DNA of 8,255 nucleotides from Anaerolineaceae bacterium (GCA_003446605.1 DMDF01000076.1:1-8255); one strand, 5' to 3'; positions 1-6,367 are shown, numbered from the stretch's first letter. Made by a program: numbers and translations. The notes: generated by a model not told the origin, from the letters alone.

Positions 1-1061
1 TAGCCGCACGGGCAGGGGTTCATGGCAGCCACCAGTTGGAAATTTGCAGGGAAGGTCAGTGATCCACGTGCTCGACTGATGGTAACCATTTTGTCTTCCA
101 ATGGCTGGCGCAGAACTTCCAGCACCTGCTTGCTAAATTCGGGCAGCTCATCCAGAAAAAGTACGCCGCGATGAGCCAGTGAAATCTCACCGGGATGAGG
201 CCAGTTGCCGCCACCTACCAAACCGGCATGGGAGATGGTATGGTGCGGCGCCCGAAATGGGCGTGTCTGAATTAACGGCACATCCTTTGGCAGCAGGTCT
301 GCCACGGAGTATATGCGGGTAACATCCAGGGCTTCTGCAATGGTCATGGAAGGCAGAATGGCAGGCAGAGCTCGTGCAAGCAGGGTCTTGCCTGCGCCGG
401 GAGGTCCGATCATGAGAATATTGTGCCCACCAGCAGCAGCAATTTCAAGCGCGCGCTTGACGTGTTCCTGTCCTTTGACCTCACGGAAATCTGTCAGTTC
501 CCATGCGGGGTGTTCGGCTTTTATTTCTTGTTGCTGGGGAGGAATGGGAAAGTTGCCATTCAGAGCAGCGCACAACTGCGTTAAATCTTGAATGGGAATC
601 ACCTCCAGCTCGGGTATAAGAGCGGCTTCCGCTGCATCTGCTGCCGGTACCAGGATGCGGTGATACCCTTTTTCTACTGCCAGGGCTGCCATGGGGAGAA
701 CTCCACGGACATGCCTGACAGAACCATCCAGAGAGAGTTCACCTACTACCAGGGCATCTGTCAGAACATCGGCAGGGATCTGCTCTGAGGCTGCTAGAAT
801 GCCCAATGCGATGGGCAGATCATAGGAGGGACCTTCTTTGCGCACAGCTGCTGGAGCCAGGTTGACGCGCACGTGTTTGCGAGGGAAGAGCAGCCCTGAA
901 TTCTGGATGGCAGATTGAACGCGTTCACGGCTTTCTTGCACAGCGGTATCTGGCAGTCCTACGATGATTACCCCCGGTAACCCATTCGCCAGGTCTACTT
1001 CAACGTCAACGATGACTCCATCCAACCCTAGGATGGCACAGGAAAATACGCGTGCCAACAT
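1..1061 (-). CDS. comM: YifB/ComM family Mg-chelatase-like AAA+ ATPase (3' end outside window)
   Basis: The frame is open from an ATG at 1061 down to base 1, giving 353 codons; the C-terminal third lies outside the window (family members are about 500 residues). The N-terminal ChlI-like domain (about residues 1-165) has the family signature start MLARVFSCAILGLDG, then GLPGVIIVGLPDTAVQESRERV (25-48) and RVNLAPAAVRKEGPSYDLPIA (65-85). The AAA+ domain (from about 190) shows Walker A GPPGAGKT (219-226), the conserved RPFRAPHHT block (267-275), Walker B VLFLDELPE (300-308) and AAMNPCPCG at the break. ComM in Haemophilus and Vibrio is a helicase that acts on DNA during natural transformation; in other bacteria the role is less clear. 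There is no Shine-Dalgarno before the ATG, but a promoter sits right on top of it, so the mRNA is probably leaderless. Identification is firm; function in this organism is inferred. Confidence 0.95.
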   Translation of the reverse strand, partial: MLARVFSCAILGLDGVIVDVEVDLANGLPGVIIVGLPDTAVQESRERVQSAIQNSGLLFPRKHVRVNLAPAAVRKEGPSYDLPIALGILAASEQIPADVLTDALVVGELSLDGSVRHVRGVLPMAALAVEKGYHRILVPAADAAEAALIPELEVIPIQDLTQLCAALNGNFPIPPQQQEIKAEHPAWELTDFREVKGQEHVKRALEIAAAGGHNILMIGPPGAGKTLLARALPAILPSMTIAEALDVTRIYSVADLLPKDVPLIQTRPFRAPHHTISHAGLVGGGNWPHPGEISLAHRGVLFLDELPEFSKQVLEVLRQPLEDKMVTISRARGSLTFPANFQLVAAMNPCPCG

Positions 1062-1067
1062 GTGTTA

Positions 1068-1097
1068 AGTGTAATGGAGAGCGGGATGAACTGTCAA
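1068..1097 (-). promoter_or_regulatory. sigma70-type promoter for the ComM-family gene, placed for a leaderless transcript
   Basis: On the minus strand a perfect -35 TTGACA (1092-1097) is followed after 18 bases by TACACT (1068-1073) as -10. Only six bases (TAACAC) separate the -10 from the ATG at 1061, so transcription would begin at or beside the A of the start codon. This agrees with the absence of a ribosome binding site. The promoter match is seen in sequence; the start site is inferred. Confidence 0.6.
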
Positions 1098-1137
1098 TAA
1101 TTTTCAATAGTAGTTGCGCCGAATCAAAAATTTACAC

Positions 1138-1980
1138 CTATTTCTCAAATTCGACTTCCCAATCATGCCCGAAATGAAGATGGTAGCATTCGCATAAATT
1201 GCCCTGGTTTAATGCTAGTCCTACTTTCATCAATTCGTTGGTGTAAATGATCATCTCGCCTTTGCCAACAAAACCAAAGGATTGGTAATAAGGTACCCTT
1301 TTAGAAAAAACATCTTTGCCTTCGTGACGGATGGTGAGATGCAGATGATCCCCATAATTGAAGCCGGCTTCTTTGAAAAGCTCCATAGGAATATTGGTCC
1401 ATAGGTTTCCGAAGTTAGGATCGTTTATCTCGAAAATCCCTTTAACCTTGCCGTCCATTAATTCTGGTTTCAAAATGGGGAAGGTGACGATTTCTTCTAT
1501 GCTGTAAGCAGGACCAACCTGCTCATACGAAATGATACCGCTTGCCAGTTTTGCCGCGCAGTACCCAAAAACATCCCGCCCATGGAAAACACCGACCCCT
1601 TCGGTGTTCTTTCCACGCAAACGGTTCACATTCTGGTCAATTTCCCTGATCTCGGTAATGCCCACCCACTCTTTCAGGTGGGTTAGAGAACCATTATCCG
1701 GACTGACCACATAATATCCATCAGCAGTTTTAGCCACACTTGCTTTGCGTGGTGTCCCAACCCCGGGATCAACAACAGATACAAAAATAGTACCTTCAGG
1801 CCAGAAGTGCATGGATTGAAATAAGCGATAGGATGCACTCCAGGTGTCATATTGCGGGATCTCATGTGTACCATCGATGATCTCCAATTCCCGATCCACA
1901 CTTTTTACCACGCCATACATCGCACATACTGCTCCTTCTTTATACGTAAAGTCTGTTTGGAATACGAGGATTGGTTTCAT
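1138..1980 (-). CDS. SAM hydroxide adenosyltransferase (SAM hydrolase), DUF62 / chlorinase-fluorinase fold family
   Basis: A 280-residue protein of normal length for the family that splits S-adenosylmethionine with water to adenosine and methionine. Family landmarks in order: FQTDFTYKEG (7-16), VVDPGVGTPRKA (69-80), SPDNG (93-97), FHGRDVFG (132-139) and NFGNLWTNI (189-197). The residues corresponding to the Asp-Arg-His triad that activates water in characterised SAM hydroxide adenosyltransferases are present as Asp71, Arg78 and His133. No signal peptide is seen, so it should be cytosolic. The start is supported by AAGGAGAT five bases upstream, which overlaps the ecfT stop codon; the two genes are only 11 bases apart, so they are probably translationally coupled. 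The chlorinase/fluorinase relatives are rare specialists and the HGRD motif favours hydrolase. The family call is firm; the link to the imported ligand is inference. Confidence 0.9.
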   Translation of the reverse strand: MKPILVFQTDFTYKEGAVCAMYGVVKSVDRELEIIDGTHEIPQYDTWSASYRLFQSMHFWPEGTIFVSVVDPGVGTPRKASVAKTADGYYVVSPDNGSLTHLKEWVGITEIREIDQNVNRLRGKNTEGVGVFHGRDVFGYCAAKLASGIISYEQVGPAYSIEEIVTFPILKPELMDGKVKGIFEINDPNFGNLWTNIPMELFKEAGFNYGDHLHLTIRHEGKDVFSKRVPYYQSFGFVGKGEMIIYTNELMKVGLALNQGNLCECYHLHFGHDWEVEFEK

Positions 1981-1985
1981 GAGGG

Positions 1986-1993
1986 ATCTCCTT
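1986..1993 (-). promoter_or_regulatory. strong ribosome binding site overlapping the ecfT stop
   Basis: Minus-strand AAGGAGAT lies five bases before the ATG at 1980. Its first two A bases are the last two bases of the ecfT TAA stop codon (1992-1994). This fixes the start of the SAM hydrolase gene and suggests coupled translation with ecfT. Confidence 0.75.
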
Positions 1994-2831
1994 ATATGAA
2001 TGGATTGTAGAATCGGCTATGATTGATAAACAGTGACACGCACAAAGAGCCAATGAAGATAAGGGCGGAGATGCCGATGGCTGTAAAATCTTGCCGATCA
2101 AGTTTTTTTGATGTATACCAGGTGCGTTTTTTATATTTGGCAAACCCCCGCAGATCCATGGCGTTGCTGATAAGTTCTATGCGATCAAGGGTGGAAAAAA
2201 TTAACGGAATTACGGTTAATAATGAGTTTTTAAAACGATCTTTGAATTTTGCCTTGTGTGATAGATCCAGACCTCGTGCCTGCTGTGCCAAACTGATGTC
2301 GCGATAATCCCGCTGGATATCCGGAAAATAGCGCAGCGTTAGTGCAACCGCAAAAGAAGCTTTATAGGGAATGCCTACCCCGTTGAGGGAGGATGCAAAT
2401 TCACTGGGATTGGTGGTAAGCAAAAAGATCATGCCTAATGGGATGACAGAGGCATATTTGAAAAATTTTGTGACCTGATAGAGCAACTGCTCCTGTGTTA
2501 AATAAATATTTCCAACCAATTTGATGATTCTGTGGCGTGTTCCATAAATTTCCACTCCCATTTCTGGTGAGAAAAAGAAGGAGATGATGGCATTGGTCAC
2601 AATAAAGATTAGTGCATAGATCACCATGGTGCGTATTTGTGAAAACTGGATCCTGGAGACTTTGAGGATTGCGATTGAAAATATCATAATGAGCAAGACA
2701 ACGCGGATATCATACGAGTACATGACTGCGAAGGTAAGCAGCAAAAAACAAAGCAGTTTGGTGAACCCGGAAAGGCAATGGATGGGTGTATCTACCGTAT
2801 TGTATGAAAACAGCTTCATTTTAATGCTCAT
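1992..2831 (-). CDS. ecfT: ECF transporter transmembrane component EcfT
   Basis: A 279-residue integral membrane protein that joins the S component to the ATPases in energy-coupling-factor importers. Hydrophobic segments lie at about 24-55, 66-88, 120-140, 155-169 and 250-270. The two coupling motifs that dock into the ATPase grooves are present: AQQARGLD (182-189) and AMDLRGFA (224-231). Their ARG and LRG cores are the hallmark of the family. The ATG overlaps the ecfA stop as ATGA (2828-2831), with AAAGGAAG about 11 bases upstream inside ecfA, so it is translated in step with ecfA. The hydrolase gene follows 11 bases downstream. The exclusive pairing with one ecfA and one S gene indicates a dedicated (group I) importer. 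Ligand unknown from this protein. Confidence 0.93.
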   Translation of the reverse strand: MSIKMKLFSYNTVDTPIHCLSGFTKLLCFLLLTFAVMYSYDIRVVLLIMIFSIAILKVSRIQFSQIRTMVIYALIFIVTNAIISFFFSPEMGVEIYGTRHRIIKLVGNIYLTQEQLLYQVTKFFKYASVIPLGMIFLLTTNPSEFASSLNGVGIPYKASFAVALTLRYFPDIQRDYRDISLAQQARGLDLSHKAKFKDRFKNSLLTVIPLIFSTLDRIELISNAMDLRGFAKYKKRTWYTSKKLDRQDFTAIGISALIFIGSLCVSLFINHSRFYNPFI

Positions 2832-4537
2832 CGGTTCTTTAGCTTCCTTTCATAATCGATGAAACCTTGCACAAACGCGGTACCATCTTCAATACCTGCC
2901 ATGTGAGCTAGATTGAAGAGAGAGGTCTCTTTCAAATTTGCGTCTGCAATCACCTGCGCATCAGTCAGGACGAAAGATGCAGTGGTATCAGCAATAAGAC
3001 GACCTTCTGCAAGTACAATGGCGCGGGGAGTGTATTCGAGCATCAGATGCATATCATGGGTGATCAGGATGATGGTGACCCCAAGTTTGTTGAGCTCGAC
3101 TAAGAATTCCATGATCTCGCTGTAATGACGAAAATCCTGCCCGGCGGTAGGTTCATCCAGAATAAGGATTTTGGGGTCCAATACCAGGATAGAAGCGATG
3201 GTAACGCGCTTCTTTTGCCCATAGCTGAGAGCGGAGATGGGCCACTCAATAAAAGGTGATAAGCCGCATACTTTGAGCACTTTTTCAATGCGTGGTTTTA
3301 TCTGTTCCTCAGGAATATTTCGCAGACGTAGCCCCAAAGCTACCTCATCATAGATGAGGGATTTAGAGATCATTTGATTGGGATTCTGCATAACCAGACC
3401 AATGATCTCGGCGCGCTCCTTGATAGTTTTATCCTTGATATCTTCCCCTCGATAACGGATGATACCTTGATCTTCTTTTTCAAAACCACATAAAAGTTTG
3501 GAGAGGGTAGATTTTCCCGCCCCATTTTTCCCGATCAATGAAACCATTTCCCCTTCACGAATATCGAAACAAATATCCTGCAGAACAGGACGTACTCCAT
3601 CGTATGAAAAAGATACTTGATCCATTTTTAGAATGGAGGATTTGTCATTTATGGGAGTTTTTTCATGGATGGCGTTGTGCCATGTACATAAAGCTTCATT
3701 GCAGGTTGCGGTTTTTAATGTGGATATATAACCTGGAAGCATGTCGCATGATACCTTTGCTCCTGCATATTTCATTGCGGTGATATACAAGGGTTCGCGA
3801 ATGCCGTTCTCCTTTAAAAGGTTAGAGCAAACCAGGGTATGTGCATCCATATCGGCAACGATTCTGCCATCATTTAGCATGATCACACGATCAATTTCAC
3901 GATGGAGAACATCCTCCAAACGGTGTTCAATGATAATAATTGTTTTCTGAGAGGTGCGGTGGATATCATCAATAATTTCAATGGCTGTTTTCCCGGTTGC
4001 AGGGTCGAGATTGGCAAGCGGTTCATCAAATAGGAGGATATCCACATCGTCAATCATGACTCCCGCCAGGGAAGTTCGCTGCTTTTGCCCTCCGGATAAT
4101 TCAAAAGGAGAAGAAGATAGCAGGTCTTGCATATCCACCATCTGGGCAACCCTCCTTACGCGCTCATGCATGGTATCGTGCGGTATATTGTCATTTTCAA
4201 GTGCAAAGGCGATATCTTCTCCGGCTGTCAACCCCACAAATTGCCCATCCGAATCCTGCAGAACAGTTCCAACCATCTTTGATAATTCAAATATGTTTAG
4301 ATCTTTTGTATTCTGATCATCGATCATCAGAGTACCTGTGATTTCACCTTTATATGCAAATGGGATCAATCCGTTGATGCAGTGCCCCAGTGTGCTTTTC
4401 CCGCTTCCGCTGGGTCCAATGATTAGGATTTTTTCACCCGGATAAATTTTCAAATTAATATCATGCAGAGTAGGCTCAGATTGGCTGTAATATTGAAAAG
4501 AAAAATGGTCAAATTCGATGATGGCTTGTTTATTCAT
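2828..4537 (-). CDS. ecfA: ECF transporter double ATPase (EcfA-EcfA' in one chain)
   Basis: A 569-residue protein with two ABC ATPase domains that power the ECF importer at the inner face of the membrane. Domain 1 (about 5-235): Walker A GPSGSGKST (41-49), signature LSGGQ (147-151), Walker B ILLFDE (167-172), switch His205. Domain 2 (about 302-540): Walker A GKNGAGKST (336-344), signature LSYGQ (437-441), Walker B ILILDE (457-462), switch His494. Both catalytic glutamates (172, 462) are kept. A linker (about 240-300) and C-terminal tail match the layout of the DUF3744-containing cobalt-type ATPases found with UPF0397 S proteins. The start at 4537 has no clear ribosome site, but an in-frame TAG 12 bases upstream of it rules out extension. 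A 268-bp gap separates it from the S gene, while ecfT overlaps its stop by four bases. Confidence 0.94.
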   Translation of the reverse strand: MNKQAIIEFDHFSFQYYSQSEPTLHDINLKIYPGEKILIIGPSGSGKSTLGHCINGLIPFAYKGEITGTLMIDDQNTKDLNIFELSKMVGTVLQDSDGQFVGLTAGEDIAFALENDNIPHDTMHERVRRVAQMVDMQDLLSSSPFELSGGQKQRTSLAGVMIDDVDILLFDEPLANLDPATGKTAIEIIDDIHRTSQKTIIIIEHRLEDVLHREIDRVIMLNDGRIVADMDAHTLVCSNLLKENGIREPLYITAMKYAGAKVSCDMLPGYISTLKTATCNEALCTWHNAIHEKTPINDKSSILKMDQVSFSYDGVRPVLQDICFDIREGEMVSLIGKNGAGKSTLSKLLCGFEKEDQGIIRYRGEDIKDKTIKERAEIIGLVMQNPNQMISKSLIYDEVALGLRLRNIPEEQIKPRIEKVLKVCGLSPFIEWPISALSYGQKKRVTIASILVLDPKILILDEPTAGQDFRHYSEIMEFLVELNKLGVTIILITHDMHLMLEYTPRAIVLAEGRLIADTTASFVLTDAQVIADANLKETSLFNLAHMAGIEDGTAFVQGFIDYERKLKNR

Positions 4538-4634
4538 TAATAAGTTTCGCTATTCTTTGAGCAAAGCATTGCTTGGTTGCTAAAAATCCATGGTTATTTT
4601 CTTTGCAAGATCATGGACTCAACATAAACTATTG

Positions 4635-4665
4635 GAGAATAAAAATTTTTGAAATTTTTATTCTC
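4635..4665. repeat. perfect AT-rich palindrome, 14-base arms
   Basis: Left arm GAGAATAAAAATTT (4635-4648) and right arm AAATTTTTATTCTC (4652-4665) are exact reverse complements around a three-base TTG centre. It lies 98 bases upstream of the ecfA start. It could be a protein-binding operator or, in RNA, a weak hairpin. It is too AT-rich for a normal terminator stem. Function unknown. Confidence 0.7.
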
Positions 4666-4715
4666 ATTTAATTGTTACATTCAAGTGATTCAGGTATTTA
4701 AAATACTAATCTTGT

Positions 4716-4743
4716 GTGGCTGCCATCGCAAGATGGCAGCCAC
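4716..4743. repeat. perfect GC-rich hairpin, 12-base stem and four-base loop, between S gene and ecfA
   Basis: GTGGCTGCCATC (4716-4727) and GATGGCAGCCAC (4732-4743) pair perfectly around a four-base loop. In the operon (minus) direction it comes about 60 bases after the S stop and is followed by ACAAGATTAG rather than a T run, so it is not a standard intrinsic terminator. In the plus direction it is followed by TATTTTA. It may be an attenuator, a 3'-end stabiliser for the S mRNA or an RNA processing site. Confidence 0.7.
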
Positions 4744-4805
4744 TATTTTAGATCACCTTATTGTAAAAAAGGTCTTTTACCATAACTAATATAGGGTCCG
4801 CTTCT

Positions 4806-5363
4806 CTATTTTTTACTCAAGCTACCCTTTTTGGTGCGTGTTGCTGAATAAGCCACCAGCAGTAAGGTACCGAAAACGCCAGCGCTGATAATATTCATGA
4901 TGGCAGCGGTTGCTCCCTGGGTGAAGACCAGGCTGGCTGGTTCCTGGTAGATGAGAATATCCAGGACGGGTGCTACGATGATCCATGCGACCACGTTTCC
5001 AATAATTTGGATGATATTGTAGGTGAGAATATCTTTTCCTTTGAACTCACCCTCTTCAACGTTTGTGCGTTTGAAAGCAAACCCAAAAATGAAGCCTGAA
5101 ACCCCGCTCGCAATAACCCAGCTCCACCAGGGTGAGCCGTATTGGACAGCATCGCTGAGTGCATGACCGATAAAGGAGATCAATGCGCCTGCAATAGGTC
5201 CAAATAAGGTGGCGAAGAAACCGCTCAAACCATAGGCAGTCTGGAAACTTGTTTCAGGAACTGGGGATGGGACTTTGACATACATGAATAGCAACATAAA
5301 AATAGCAGCGCCCAGCCCTGTGGCAACAATTGTTTTGGTACTAACCTTGAAATATTCTTTCAT
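4806..5363 (-). CDS. ECF transporter S component, UPF0397 family (usually labelled riboflavin-type)
   Basis: A 185-residue membrane protein, the ligand-binding subunit of the importer encoded just downstream. Six hydrophobic segments are visible at about 10-29, 43-60, 60-77, 81-97, 112-136 and 150-172, matching the six-helix S-component fold. Family blocks are PSPVPET (32-38), YGLSGFFATLFGPIAGA (44-60), GHALSDAVQYG (66-76) and WWSWVIASGVSGFIFGF (79-95). A basic tail (RTKKGSLSKK) should face the cytoplasm. The start is well supported: AAGGAG lies eight bases before the ATG. Databases tend to name this family a riboflavin transporter, but I see no FMN riboswitch. Its neighbours here are a SAM hydrolase and dedicated EcfA/EcfT, so the ligand should be treated as open. 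Confidence 0.9.
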   Translation of the reverse strand: MKEYFKVSTKTIVATGLGAAIFMLLFMYVKVPSPVPETSFQTAYGLSGFFATLFGPIAGALISFIGHALSDAVQYGSPWWSWVIASGVSGFIFGFAFKRTNVEEGEFKGKDILTYNIIQIIGNVVAWIIVAPVLDILIYQEPASLVFTQGATAAIMNIISAGVFGTLLLVAYSATRTKKGSLSKK

Positions 5364-5371
5364 TTTAATTT

Positions 5372-5377
5372 CTCCTT
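5372..5377 (-). promoter_or_regulatory. ribosome binding site of the S-component gene
   Basis: Minus-strand AAGGAG, eight bases before the ATG at 5363; it supports that start over others. Confidence 0.75.
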
Positions 5378-5418
5378 GATATGAAAAAATCAGATGATTG
5401 ATGAGATTTTATATTTAT

Positions 5419-5464
5419 CCGGCAGGAAATACAATTTATATCTTGCCAGTCCTTCCCCGCTGGC
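5419..5464 (-). promoter_or_regulatory. possible structured leader ahead of the S-component gene (alternative hairpins)
   Basis: On the minus strand GCCAG (5460-5464) can pair with CTGGC (5445-5449). The same CTGGC, as CTGGCA (5444-5449), can instead pair with TGCCGG (5419-5424, one G-U pair). The two stems exclude each other and lie 40-90 bases before the ribosome site. The stems are short, so chance is quite possible; no known riboswitch class was recognised. Confidence 0.25.
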
Positions 5465-5479
5465 ATTAAAAAGAATCTC

Positions 5480-5931
5480 CTAGGTGAAGATGACGGGTTC
5501 GTTGGGTTTGATCCATAAAGAAAACACTACATTTCCTTCCGCATGCACCAACTTTACTGTCATTTTGGCTGACACAGCCAGTTCAAAAGCTGTTTTATTG
5601 ATTAAATTCGATATATCCTCCTTTGTATTGATATTACAGTTGAAGTTTTCCAATTGCTTAACAGGTATTTGTATGAAGGTGTGACCAACCGGCGTTCCAC
5701 TTTGGAATATTGGATACCGTGATTGAATATATGCTGCCTATTGCTAACCCTGGTATTCTCTTTGTAAGTAACGATGGTACCTTCTCCCTGACTTTTCTTT
5801 ATAAGACCATCTTCTGTAAGGATTAAGAGTGCCAATCGTAAGGTATGACGGCTGACACCATATTTTTCTTTTAGGGCGTTTTCGCCGGGTATTTTTTCAT
5901 TTGACTTGCTGGTTATGGTTCTAGTGACCAT
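5480..5931 (-). pseudogene. GntR-type winged-helix regulator, apparently frameshifted
   Basis: The first frame (start 5931, stop 5602, 109 residues) carries a GntR-like DNA-binding domain: KIPGENALKEKYGVSRHT (13-30), then LRLALLILTEDGLIKK and the wing SQGEGTIVT (47-55). About ten to fifteen residues of the usual first helix are missing, and an in-frame TAA nine bases upstream blocks extension. After about residue 77 the protein-like sequence moves to the -1 frame, open from 5737 to a TAG at 5480-5482. There it reads GHTFIQIPVKQLENFN, then DISNLINKTAFELAVSAKMT and FSLWIKPNEPVIFT. That frame has no ATG or GTG start with a ribosome site, and no classic slippery heptamer is seen. A joined product would be about 150 residues. 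The C-terminal part does not look like the UTRA domain of HutC-type regulators, and I do not recognise it. Likely local regulator of the operon, or its decayed form; a sequencing indel is the other option. Confidence 0.65.
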
Positions 5932-5955
5932 TATCGATTACCTGTACTGTAAAAC

Positions 5956-5984
5956 GATATAATTTCTTGCTTGTTAAACAGCAA
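5956..5984 (-). promoter_or_regulatory. possible promoter of the regulator-ECF operon
   Basis: Minus-strand TTGCTG (5979-5984), 17-base spacer, TATATC (5956-5961), 24 bases before the regulator ATG. Each box is an imperfect match, so this is a suggestion. The -35 lies inside the TTGTT/AACAA palindrome cluster, as expected of a repressible promoter. Confidence 0.35.
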
Positions 5985-6005
5985 CAACTTGTTCCACAAA
6001 TTGTT
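5983..6005. promoter_or_regulatory. candidate operator palindrome upstream of the regulator
   Basis: AACAACTTGT (5983-5992) and ACAAATTGTT (5996-6005) form an inverted repeat matching at nine of ten positions, with a TCC centre. Extra half-sites TTGTT (5971-5975) and TTGTTGTT (6001-6008) flank it. It is 52 bases upstream of the regulator start and overlaps the proposed -35. Binding by the GntR-like protein is inferred from position only. Confidence 0.45.
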
Positions 6006-6153
6006 GTTATCTTACATTATTTTATTTCCAAGATCAATATATCCTCTCGTTTTCATTAACCTCATCGAAACAGTATCCTATTGAAAATTCTGATATTTCA
6101 TGAATTTATAGAGAGGATATTCCATATTACAATGTTAATAAAGGGCTAGATAA

Positions 6154-6365
6154 CGAGAGGAAGAAATAATAAGTATTATAAATGAGAATATAGCGACGCT
6201 TAAAATTCAAATGAATAATGAACCATCCTTTCATCGGTTTCCTATCCGGGGAATTGCCTTCAACATGAACTTCTATGATGAACACACCTTATTTAAGGGA
6301 TTTGACTAGCTATTTTTCTCCTGCTGCTAGGATTGTTTATTTTTTCATTGAGAAAAGATAGGTGA
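6154..6365 (+). pseudogene. possible remnant of a small membrane-anchored protein upstream of the sensor gene
   Basis: One frame is open from 6154 to a TAG at 6307-6309; its only ATG (6211) lacks a ribosome site and would give 32 residues including NMNFYDEHTLFKGFD. Exactly there, the -1 frame continues as LAIFLLLLGLFIFSLRKDR, a clean membrane helix with a basic end, closing at TGA 6363-6365, six bases before the sensor ATG. A one-base indel would join the two into a single-pass protein coupled to the sensor gene. No family is recognised; chance remains possible in such AT-rich DNA. Confidence 0.25.
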
Positions 6366-6367
6366 GG
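6360..6367 (+). promoter_or_regulatory. ribosome binding site of the sensor gene
   Basis: AGGTGAGG, four bases before the ATG at 6372. It supports this start for the sensor protein, whose first helix begins within ten residues. Confidence 0.55.

Larger units (their letters stand above)
4538..4805. other. 268-bp gap between the S-component gene and ecfA
   Basis: No credible gene is seen on either strand. It holds two perfect hairpin-forming sequences (4635-4665 and 4716-4743, listed separately) and a short palindrome, CTTTG-AG-CAAAG, at 4555-4566. No well-formed promoter or ribosome site for ecfA could be picked out. A gap this long is unusual inside an ECF operon whose other junctions overlap or nearly touch, so it probably carries regulation. 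Confidence 0.6.

Noticed and set aside
313..788. Plus-strand open frames of 92 and 66 residues
   Set aside because: They lie wholly antisense to the clearly conserved ComM-family gene, and their translations show no family features.
2828..4537. LSYGQ instead of LSGGQ in the second ATPase domain as a sign of a dead site
   Set aside because: Walker A, the Walker B glutamate and the switch histidine are intact, and I know this signature variant from the same double-ATPase subfamily.
2828..4537. Two ATPase domains in one chain as a novel fusion
   Set aside because: This is an established layout for group I ECF or cobalt-type ATPases paired with UPF0397 S proteins.
4716..4743. Hairpin as an ordinary intrinsic terminator of the S gene
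   Set aside because: In the direction of transcription it is followed by ACAAGATTAG, not a T-rich run.
5365..5466. 33-residue minus-strand open frame between the regulator and the S gene, with AGGAG ten bases upstream
   Set aside because: The translation has no recognisable features, the spacing is long, and it falls in the putative structured leader; support is too weak to call a gene.
5364..5480. FMN, SAM or TPP riboswitch ahead of the S-component gene
   Set aside because: None of their conserved core sequences could be found on the minus strand here.
5484..5684. 66-residue plus-strand frame
   Set aside because: It is antisense to the protein-like second frame of the regulator and has no ribosome site or family resemblance.
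6302..6330. TTGACT followed by TGCTAG or TAGGAT as a promoter for the sensor gene
   Set aside because: The -10 matches are poor at 17-18 base spacing, and the better TAGGAT needs a 20-base spacer.
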